From contig NW_019775920.1 of assembly GCF_001039355.2 (NCBI RefSeq), positions 1 through 64,000 of the forward strand: a DNA stretch of 64,000 bases, in the 5' to 3' direction. Of this stretch, positions 23,143 to 33,800 are shown in pieces (positions within the stretch are counted from its first letter, which is position 1; every line of letters begins with the position of its first letter). Position numbers and translations under genes: made by a program. Source of the stretch: Lingula anatina. Lineage: Eukaryota > Brachiopoda > Lingulata > Lingulida > Lingulidae. The notes beneath the pieces are model-generated. The model was not told the origin of the DNA. It saw only the letters and a list, made by a program, of their open reading frames with translations, and searched no databases.

Positions 23143-24614
23143 AAAAGGGTATACGTTTTGTAGTATTCATGAGTGTTGTTTAAACAGTGTAAAAGGTGAA
23201 AGCAGGGTGTAGGTAACAAAGAAGTGGTAGTAGTGATAAGACTGAGAAGGTGATAGTTTCTGATGTACAATTCATTCGTGGTATGTACGCATTCGGTAAT
23301 ACAGATAAGAATGCAACCACTAAAAGGGTTTATTGAAATGTATAAAAGGTGGAGACCTAGATGTGTGGAGAGACATGATCGCCAACGCTGAACAGCAGGG
23401 CACTGAATGATGATGATAAAATGTGGTTAAAATTTGAATGTGTTCAACAAAATAGCAGAAGTATTGGATATGAGAAGTTGGTAGAGGGTTATACTTTGAG
23501 AGTGGGTGAAGTACAGTTAATGCGTGGTATGTACCCATTCTGTGACGCAGACAGGCATGCAACAGATCATAGCAATGGTTAACGAAATAAAACGATTTGG
23601 ATTTGTTGCGGTGTTTGGGTGATTTCGTTGCGAGTTATTAGACAATAAATGATTTATATACGATTAAGTGAAACGAATAAGAATATAAATACTTTTATTT
23701 TGTATTGTTTGTTGTCCGTTTTGTGAGCAAACGCCTTATTCTTACGGCATACTACATGACACTAAGAAGGAAAAGCAGGGCAAGAGAAGATTACTTGTCT
23801 TGAAACCGTTTGTTGAAATTGTTTATATGATACATACGTCACCGATACATACGTTACCAAATAATGTGAAGGTTTTGTTTTCTGTTTTCATTGTTTGTTC
23901 TCTGTTGTCGCGACTTTGTTGCTGCGTGTGACGCTGTATATTACGTCGCTCATTTTTCTTTGTTACGTTAAAATGATACATACGTTACCATAAAGCGTGT
24001 AACTATTTTTTAAACTATTTTCATTGGTTGTCTTTCCTTTTGTGCGCCAACACTATTTTTATGAAACACAAATAAAAGAGATAGGTGTTGGCCCACAAAG
24101 CGAAAGAAAACCAATGAAAATAGAATAAATATTTACACGCTTCATGGTAACGTATGTATCATTTTAACGTTACAAAGAAGAATAAGCGACGTAAAAACAA
24201 GCGTGCGCACATATACAACGTCGCACGCAACCACAGAGTCACGACAACAGAGAACAAACAATGAAATCAGAAATCAATACCTTCACGTTATTTGGTAACG
24301 TATATGTATCATATTTAAGTAACAAATAAGAAATGAGGGCCATAAAACGCAGTGCGCACATATACAAAGTCACAGCCACTCACAAAGTCGTGACAACAGA
24401 AAACAATCAATGGAATCAGAAAACAACACCTTCATATTATTTGGTCACGTATATCGGTAATGTATGAATCAAATGAACAATTTTCACAGATAGTTGAAGA
24501 CAAGAAATCTTATTTGTCTCGTTTTATTTCATTTTAATGTAGCATTAAGACATAAGTGCTGGCCCACAAAATGAAAGGCAACCAAAGAAAATAGAATAAA
24601 TAAATATTTATACG

Positions 24615-24790
24615 CTTTATTTACACGCACGGGTCAGGTGGTCGATGTCGTCATATCCGGCGGTTCACGTGACAGGGTGTTGGTCACATGCTGAATCAAT
24701 GCCTGGAATTAAAAGGAAACGTTGTTTGGGTGATCACGAAAGCAACTTCTTCTCAACCACAGTTTGACACTTACATGGGCATAACGGAAG
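24615..24790 (-). pseudogene. Inverted 3'-end copy related to the Gly/Tyr peptide gene
   Basis: On the minus strand, CGGATATGACGACATC (about 24644-24659) and neighbouring bases match the 3' exon of the Gly/Tyr gene at about 16978. An acceptor (AATTCCAG before 24702) sits at the same place, and the new exon again gives one codon then TGA. Upstream, a GTAAGTG donor (24774) follows TTATGCCCAT, resembling GTCATGCCCCAT in exon 2 of the intact gene; as there, the unspliced frame would meet a TAA overlapping the donor. The implied intron is only 72 bases. AATAAA follows at 24616-24621. No Gly/Tyr-coding exon is recognisable further upstream, so it may be a relic or a diverged relative. Confidence 0.4.
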
Positions 24791-25393
24791 AGACGAGGTC
24801 ATCGCATGCATATCGCTTCCATAAAAAATATTTATAAAATTGCAGCGCATCAGTTGAAATACTACCTTTTTGTGAGGGAGCTATGCAAACGTACTTGATA
24901 GAGTGAAGCACCTTATGATGCCATGTAATCTTTTTCATATTCAACATAGTGATTGAAAGATAGGAGAGGTTTACTATAATAATAACTAGAGTAAAGGGTG
25001 GGGAAAGGAAAAAGACTGGTTTTGGAAAGAAACAGAGAGGAGCTTTCGCAGAGGGAATAAATATTTTTATTAGCTTTCTGGGTTGCAGCAGTATTCATGA
25101 TAAACATGTAGGCCCTATATAGCGACCTAAGTATAATAGTTGAAAATGAGTACAATCGCGAACAGTGCAAACCGTGCTGTAGCGCTGTCTGGAGCAAAAT
25201 ATAATTGTCTCTGTGTTAATTAAATGCTTAAAAGCTTATCAGATTGTCTTATAATTTTGTAAACATGTAATGACCAGATGATTATTTCTTATTTCTTTGA
25301 CGGTCCCAATACCTCACAGTTTAGTCTTACGTACTTTGATGGAAGCTGTCAAGTGCGGAGAATCACCGTCATCCCTCAAAGGAACTTTTACCT

Positions 25394-25472
25394 CCTGTGA
25401 TTGAAAGGTGTCAATCAAAGCTGTCAAATTTGACAGCTTGATTGACGGTAACGTAAACACACGTCAATCACA
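25394..25472. repeat. Nested palindrome
   Basis: The inner arms AATCAAAGCTGTCAAA and TTTGACAGCTTGATT meet at about 25428. Outer arms CTGTGATTGA and TCAATCACAG lie symmetrically outside. The total is about 80 bases. Confidence 0.65.
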
Positions 25473-26544
25473 GCATTCCTACTGAACATCAAGTAGAACT
25501 GTACAATGAATACGAGAGAGACACGAGAGAGATACGAGAGTTTCTGGGAGGTTAAAAAATATTTGATCATTTTTATTCATTGTCAAATTGAACTCAGGTG
25601 CTGGGATCAATAATGGGCAGGTGTATTCCTCAATTCTTCCATGTATCTGTTAATAAACAGTTATAATTAATTCGACAATACGTCCATGTTACATTTAAAA
25701 ACAGTTACGCATATACAGTTTTTCAATGGATATCATATTATTCCACATACAATAACTATGTTAGGCCTACATTATAGAATAATATAATTTAATTTGTCCC
25801 GGGGCATAATATGTTTGCTGGGGGTAGATATCTCTGTATATTGCCCCAAGGCTCGGTCCTATTTTGTCTGCTATATTCTAGGCACAGTGTTTCTTTTGTT
25901 ATCATTTCTAAAAAAAACTTGTTTATTTGCTCTACACAAACATCTCTTAAATACGAAATTCGAAATTCCAATCATCCGAATTTATTCTACGGAATTCACG
26001 CACGTTCTTGTCTTTCCACAATTATCGACCACTTTTCACAAAGCAATGCTTTCTAAGCTTGAACAGTGCTCGCTTCTGTCTGACTTCGTCCGAGTCAGGT
26101 ACATTTGGACAGTTGTACTGTCTCAACATGATTGTGACGCGTGCCTAAAAGATTGTCAGAAATGTGTTAGGAGAGACAAACTGTTGGCAGAGGATCAGGT
26201 AGAATTGTCGAACTGAGGATACAACAAACGAAGGAGTTATTTCCATAAGTTAAATATTTGAGGGAGAAGAGTAGGAACAATTTTTCATTAATTTAGAAAA
26301 AATTCATTTGCTGGCCAGTTTGCGTCTCAGCAGTTCTGCCGGGGTTATGTTTTGGGAGGGTGCAGTCGCCAATTATTTCATGCACCAGTTAATAAAATTT
26401 AATACTGTCGGGTTTCATAATAGGCTCTACACCACTGGACCCGACAATAAGCAAGGAAAGTGTATAGTGGTACACTGTAGGAGTCGGGCTGAAGGCGAAC
26501 AAGTAGTGGAGCGTCGCTTGTTTGAGCCGGGGCTGTAGCAATAA

Positions 26545-26653
26545 TCCGAAGGGTCAGTGGTCCGAATGTTCACTATAGAACCTTTGGTCCAATTAACACT
26601 TGATTAAAAAACGATGCAAATGTTGCCATTTTTCGGACCAACGAACCTTCGGA
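26545..26653. repeat. Hairpin with 22-bp arms
   Basis: 26545-26566 (TCCGAAGG and TGGTCCGAA) pairs with 26632-26653 with three mismatches, enclosing a loop of about 65 bases. It may be a small foldback element. Confidence 0.55.
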
Positions 26654-28075
26654 GTGTCGAGACGACCTTATTGAGCCAGACAATCCATTGGCAGCCCCTC
26701 CCCCAGCTTGCTGAATTCCAAACGTACGTCTTTCCTTTTGGGGACAGCCAGCACTGGCGAGAGGAGTAAGTGTGATACTATATGTCTAAGCTAGTCAGCA
26801 TACAATCAAGGCAGAAATTATTATCACCTAGTAGACAAGTTAATTATCATGGTTTATTTTAATTCTGTGTCCTTCCATTTCTAAATGAGCATTTAAATCC
26901 CACATGTTGGAAATCTCAAGCACTGTATAATAATTGTTAATTCTAAAAAAAACATTATCTAAGTTGCGTATCTTACTTAGGGAAAATGAGAGTAAAGTGA
27001 AGGCGTTTATGTTGTTCCAGGAGTTCACTGCTGGGTTCACTTCAAATAAAACACTGACGCTACAGGTATATTCTAAGCGTTAAATGTAATTTGTACTTCT
27101 GCTTTTCACCTCCACCGGTGCGTTTGACGCATAATATCGTTGTCCTAGATCAAAAGACGTCGAGTTAAACGCATACCGTTTTATCCCCGGTGCTAAATTT
27201 GGTGTGAACTTAACGCTTGCTCCTTTTTCGTGGGAAGTCCAATGACAACAAAATACATAAACAAAACTTAACGTATCAGGCATTTAACAATATGTGGTAG
27301 TAGAAATCCGAGCATCGTGCTTTGTGATATATTTTTTAAACTTAAAAATGACGAATAAAAATAGAAACATTGCGTGTACATTGGTAAGTCACGTGGAAAC
27401 CGCTTCCAAATAAGCCACACACCAAATACAGATAAACTGAAAAGTAGAAAAAAGTTTAAAATACACTGGTCTTGAGGCAAACAATTTGTATTTTTAAACC
27501 GTTTCCCTGGGCGAAGACCCCATTATGATCTCTATGTATTGAGTTGTGTTCTGTACGGTAGCTAGGAGTGGAGCTGTCGAGGTGTGGGGAGGCCGGCATG
27601 ATGGATGGCGGGGAGCATGAGGGCAGCGGTGATTAACTCGTGGAACCGGGAACGTTTCAGTTTCTCAATGTAACATCTAATCGCCATAAACAAATCCCGT
27701 CCCTGTGCGTGTGTGTTTTTTATGAGAAAACTGCTTGTTACACGGAGGTGTGTGAGAGAGAGTCACGTGACTTGGGGATAAAAACTGACACAATACAACT
27801 TATATACCCAGATGCAAAAATAATTTATTATGTTGAAGTTTTCCTCGATAATTATTCCCCCACATAATCATATCCATTATTTTCCTTCAAAGATGACTGC
27901 GATATAATTTGGTGGCCACGCATATGTCAGCGATTTATTTATAAATCTAGGTGTGCAGCGACATTCTATCCTCCCTCCCTTTTCCTGCATGTTGGCTACA
28001 TTCTTCCTTCCATTTGATTGTGTGCCCACTTTTGTATTTGTTTAGCCATTAGTCTACCTGTTCAATCTCTTTGTC

Positions 28076-28080
<5 letters not shown>

Positions 28081-28122
<42 letters not shown>
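28081..28122. repeat. (CT)n microsatellite
   Basis: Uninterrupted CT run of about 40 bases. Confidence 0.95.
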
Positions 28123-28124
<2 letters not shown>

Positions 28125-30803
28125 ACTCAGAGTGGCCTGGATTGACCGCTCACATTCACTGTGAACTATTGGGGCAGTGCGGTAGACCTCTATCGATAGT
28201 AAAAGGCCAATCTTTGCCTCTAGGAAAAGTTTAAATGCACTTCGTATCGCGTCAAAGGTCGGCTTTCCCAATATATTTAACTGTCATGAAAGGCTTGCTA
28301 CTGACATTCTGTCTTCTTCTCTTTCACTTTATTGACTAAAGTAGCAGAAGAACGTCTTCATGCCTCCTTGGGAAGTAGAGTTCATACAAACTTATTTAAA
28401 AACTCCTCCAAATAACTCCAGCTTAGGAGTTTGAACAGAGGTTGGAACAGAGGTTTAATTTTGAATTGGTTTTACCTCCAAACTGCCAAAGATTTACGTC
28501 TGCAGGAAGCTTCCTGGTGAAGCGAGTAGGCTGGTTTATCGTAGACTTTTATTAATTGACAAATAACAGCAATCCCATGAGATATGTTCTTCCTTTACAT
28601 GGGCCCAGTTTGGGACCGAAGCAATGACCTGTCTTTGGGACAGAGTGATTTCGTGGGTGACATTGTCCCTCATCTCCATGGCAACCCTCGAGACCTGTGA
28701 CCACTGTGGTACACGCCTGATCCAGTCGGCTCCAGTAACTGTTGGAAAAGCCGTATCTGGTGCTTTTATTGCATTTCTGTCCCTCTATTAAAGTTAGATA
28801 TTTACATTTAAATGTTTCTCAATAAAACTCTGTATAAGCGAGCGACAGTCGGCAATAATCAACAGGACATCTTATTCAGATATGTCCTCCCACAGTTAAA
28901 TGGCAATCCTTTTCCGCACGGAGAAGACGATAAAACGATTAGGAACGCAGCGCCACCGTTTTCCATCGAACATTTGAGGTTTTTTGTAGACTTTTTTTCG
29001 GGAAAATTTTGAAGAAGACGAATGTGACAGCCCGCATGCTATAGTTTAAGGTTATAAAAGCGTGGTAACGCATGAATGAAGAAATGGAAAATAGAGGGTT
29101 GGGAGTTGGGAAAGAGGGGAGGTGAAAATACTCAATATACCATGTGACTGGCTTCAGTGAAAGTAAGAACGGACGGCGAGGTGTTGAGTGGATAATGACA
29201 GAGAAACTGACCGAACATTACTCCCTAAACTGTATCTGGGCGGCACAAGATTTAAAGTTTTTTATGTGTTTGTTGTTTACATATCATAAATCTTCACGTA
29301 TAATGAAGAGCCTGTCGTAAGGGGGTGACGGACTGGGCAGGTTATATAGCGTTTGATATTTGTTATGTTTTCGAATAATAATAATTGAATGGTCATAGAA
29401 ATACACAAATTGCTGTCTCACCATGTCTCACTCGACGCTGGTAAAACTGCATCACATTCCAAGTATGATCGAAGAAACAACGCCCACAAACTCGCCCCAT
29501 ATCCACTATTAATCTGGCTTCTAGGGAATCCGAGCTGTCTTTGGGGACTGGCCTCACCCCAAACTCTTTCATTTCATTCCCTTTGGGACAGTCATATAAC
29601 TATCTAGGTGGAGAGCGGAACGTGCATGATGTGAACAGTCTGTGCTTTAACTACATCCTAGCTGCTGTTACTGTAACTGACGTTTTTTTTTTCCTGTGGA
29701 AACATTCTTGTTTGGGTTTGTGTTCGGTTGCGTGCCCTTTCCACGTGAATGCCTGTTTGCCCTCAGCAACAGTGTTGAAATAACACAGTTCAACCTCTCG
29801 ATTGAGAAGTAATTGTTTTAGCAATAGTTTTGTTTTTCGTTTAATAATTTCTTCTTTTTCGGGATAAGGGTCTGGCCATGATGGCAGTTCACTGGGAAAA
29901 ATAGGACATTTGGAAAAAAAGACAGTTATCAAATACTCCTCAGTCAATTCAAATCAACTAGCTCTTCAATTGATATAAAGTTGAATAACTCTTGTCAAAA
30001 CAAATTATAGGAATATAAAGAACAAGCAATGTTGTCAGCGAGGCATAGCTGAGCCTCCAGAACAAAGTGGTATAAAACGGACAAAGTACTACAACGGAAA
30101 AACTAACATCCGTTACAAGATACAAAATCACAAAAAAAAAAAACTTGAAACCTTGAAGCCAAGGATGACACCCGCAGCTGACACATTAGTGGATTTTGTA
30201 TCGTCTGCCAGATTTACAGGCGTCTTGTACAAGAACAGCTACAACATGAACGACGCCGGGTTCCAACGGCATCCACTTAGAGCGGCTATTCATTGATATT
30301 TCTTTTTATTTCAGTGTGATGTTTTGTAAATAAATAAAGGTAGACGCCTTGTTTATGATGTTTTTTAGTTGCCACAATTTTTGGTTTCATTTGTCCCAGT
30401 GACGCACGTGGAGCAGGGTGCAATAAAGATTGAAATATTGTTATTTATACTCGATTTCCATAAAAGATAACCACCGCGCAGAAACTGTGTAATAAAAGGA
30501 AATCATAACGCAAGACAAGCTGCGCGTTAATTGTTTTCAGATTCATAATAAAATAAGTGGCTTTATTTGAAAATTCTTCTTTTATGTGTAAATCGACCTT
30601 CAAACTCCAAAGACAGTTCCGCCGAGGAGCCCCAAATCGCCTGTCTATCCCCCCCTTTGCCGCCTCAACTAGTGCGTGAGTAAATCTGGCGTGTTTGAAA
30701 AAGCAGCCGCAGAGTTCACGAGAGAGTCATACGTTACGATCACCCCATGTAGGTTAGCAGCGGCTTCAGCGTTCATCAGAGTGGACGGACTTACCTGAGG
30801 ATC

Positions 30804-33800
30804 ATGGCAACTTTTACCGCGTTAACCACCTCGCTTGTTGTTTTAACTACAGGTAAGTTTCTCACCATTTTCTCAACGGGCGAGCCTCGGGCTCTCCGGG
30901 AGGGCATACATCTTGTTGAGGCACATTAAGATTTTTCCTCGACTGTTTCTCTTCGGTATTTTTTTTTTCATTCGTTTTGTTTGGTATATAACTTTTCAAC
31001 AACTGGTACATCTGGCGTTTTATGTTTACATTATGACGGTATGTATCGGCGCGTGACGACGCGTAATAATGTGTAGTAGAACGCTGTAGACACGGTAAAC
31101 TTTAACCAATTGAAGGCGGGTTATGTTGTTTGAAAACAGAACAATAAAACAGCAGGTAAAATGAACTGACAATGGAGAAGGCGTGGTGGAACAAACCATT
31201 TGATGAAAGAGCAGAGAAGTAATATTTGATCGATTCTTTAGACGTTCACAGGTGTGGCGAGTGAATCACAAGACAGGGCGTGCGAAGTAGACCAATATTT
31301 GTTGTAATCCTGACTGAATTGTTAATTTGCTTGTGTATAAATACCTCAATGTGTTTGTCTTATATCAATAAGAGGGTCGGTGCACGTTGATGTACGACAA
31401 ACTGTACTTCGATTTTAGGTCACATTGATTTTCTACTATACAGCACCCCATGTGCCAACTAATAAGGGGGGAAATAACTCGTTTACACGGGTTGGGGGGG
31501 GATCTGACGCACAGTGACTTTATACATTTTCTTTTTATCTATTATCGCCAGAAATCATACGCTCATCTGGTTTAAACATTTATCAATCACAGGTTCACAA
31601 CGCCCCCACCCCCATTCCCCATGGGATCGGGTCCCATGGATCCATCTAGTGCGTCCCCTTGATTACCACCGCGTCTTGAGAAAAGCTACACTTTCAGTGC
31701 CGCGGTCTTTCCTCTAATAAACGGGTTTTTACCCCACTGTGTAAGGTTCACCTCATAAGTAAACACTCATTAACAGTCAATAATCACCTCTATGTTTTTT
31801 TTTTTCTTCAGTTGTACTAGCCGGTCTAACTGGAGGCGCGGAAAAGCCACACCACGAAGGTGAGTTGAAATATCACAGGAAATGAAATATACGCAGCCAT
31901 ATGTTTTATCTGGAAAAGTGTACATTTCACTGGAACACATGGCAAATACGCTTGAATTGAGCTGTACAATATTTAAAGAAACTCACTTTACGGTTGAATG
32001 GTTTTCTACGTTTACACATTACAAATGCGGTTGTTTCTCAAAATTTTGAACTCACGTCAGCGCTTTTGAAGTGTCTCAAAGTTCTATTCTCGTATACTTT
32101 TTTATTACTTACTAGTACACTTGGAAATCACCACTGTGATAACTGCTGCTATCGACCTACCTTCTGATCAGAGAAGTCTCTGACGTCAAGTCTTTTACCG
32201 AATTTTAAAAATTCTTTGCTTCAATTTTCTAACAAAAATTAAATACAGTCACCCCCTGTGGTCAGATGGTACTGCTGACCAACCTCTCTCTTTTTGTCTC
32301 GGTCTCTCTCTCCCTTTCTCTCTCTCTAGGTCTCTCTTTCTCTCCCCCCTTCTCTATCTCTCGGTCTCTCTTTCTCTCTCAGTCTCTCTCTCTCTCTCTC
32401 TCTCTCTCTTGGTTTCTCCCCCCCCCCCCTCTCTCTCTCTTTCTCTCTCTCTGTCTCTGATCTCGGTCTTTCTTCAAGCAGTCGGACGGTTTTGATAATA
32501 ACATCCTGAAGTCATTGTCAGGTATACTTTAAGTATTGTTCATGGAGAAGTCGAAATGCCCCACACATTGTGGAAAAGACGCTGCGTGTAAAAAGTTTGT
32601 TTTTGTTCCTAGAAACAGAAATAATTGACCTAACGGTTTTATCGCAGCATTCTTCAGTACCACAGAGACGTACCCATTCGAACTGTAATTAATGTTAAGT
32701 CAGAACCTTGCCCTGTTTTAATGTTTCTAAAATGTGTCAAGCATTCTCCGGTTCACTTGATGAATGCGCTGTCACCTCTGTGCCATTGTAACCTAAAGGG
32801 ACGCACATTGAAAGTTTACTACGGTAAAATGTGTCGTCATGGTCCCAAGTTTTAATTTTGATTTAAAAAATTGTAGTCTGCCATAGGTTGGCTCTGCTTA
32901 CCTTAAAAAAATCAAATAATTCTAAGTAAATAAAAATGTTAGTTTGAGATAATACTTTTGACGTACCCAGGAATTTTCCAGTGCATAGGGCATGTACTTA
33001 TTCTTATTTTATAGAGCAAATTATCATAAAGTTAATTTTGTAATAAAAAATAATTAAAATATGAAAATGTGTGAACGTTTAAGTTGATCCATGCATGAAC
33101 GGTGTTTAAGAGGATATACTGAAAGGTGAATATTAAGTAAACAGTCTGCGTTTCGTGAAGTGTAATGCAATAATCTAAGGTTTGGGTATTTCTTAACCAG
33201 TAGAAGAACCTTCAATTAATTACTGTGTATAGTGAAACTCCGCCATACGTGGGATTCACATAGTGATACTTTACGGCAATGTTACATGTGACAAGGAACT
33301 CGCCAAGTATCAGTATTTATAAGTTAAATGTATTTGTTTACTGGACGAAAATTCTATAGGACAAATAATTAACAAAGAAAATCGACCTTAAAAAATCACA
33401 ACGCTGTTTGTTGCCAGCAGCAGCAATGTGTCGAATTAAACCACGTATTCGAACAGCTTTTTTCCGAAAGTCAATCAACCATGTCGTGTCCACGGCAAGG
33501 GGGGGGCACCTCACTAAATATTTGTCAGACCACGGAATATTAAATGATAATCTTCTATAGTAAGACTAATGCACCCCTTGCTCCGCTTCTCCATAAAATA
33601 GAGACCCATCTGTACCGAAGTAAGCACGAAGTAAGCAACGACAAGTGCCTCATAGTAATACCATGCTGTTTAACTCTTCTTCTCCTTCCTCTCTCTCTCT
33701 CCCTCTCTCTTTAACATAGTAATAGTTATATGAGGTAGAACTGTGCATTTGAGATATATATATATATATACTCCAAAGCTTTGAAATGAATCACCGTCGA

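Larger units (their letters stand above)
19845..24612. repeat. Head-to-tail array of a 1.6-kb repeat unit with an internal palindrome
   Basis: Unit starts (ACTTTTATT, then TTGTTTG and GTCCGTTTTGTGA) are at 20203, 22075 and 23691. The first period is 1,872, the second 1,616; the difference of 256 equals an insertion at 21290-21545. Each unit opens with a long imperfect palindrome (in unit 1, arms about 20356-20575 and 20598-20815). A partly duplicated right arm follows, then a body with a TATAAAAGG box, a 71-codon frame and an AATAAA. Partial copies flank the array on both sides. The motif GGTAACGTATGTATC recurs in both orientations. This could be a tandem non-autonomous transposon with long inverted ends or a complex satellite; I do not recognise the family. 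Confidence 0.85.
24791..30750. other. Long intergenic stretch without a supported gene
   Basis: The longest frame is 140 codons (25794-26213, +). Its N-terminal half is hydrophobic and its C-terminal part has a CDACLKDCQKC phrase, with no recognisable family. Structures present are a nested palindrome (25394-25472), a hairpin (26545-26653) and a CT run (28081-28122). Nothing else with a known domain was seen. Confidence 0.4.

Noticed and set aside
26430-26540. Possible tRNA-derived SINE head (GTTTGAGCC resembling a B box)
   Set aside because: No convincing A box at the right distance and no cloverleaf.
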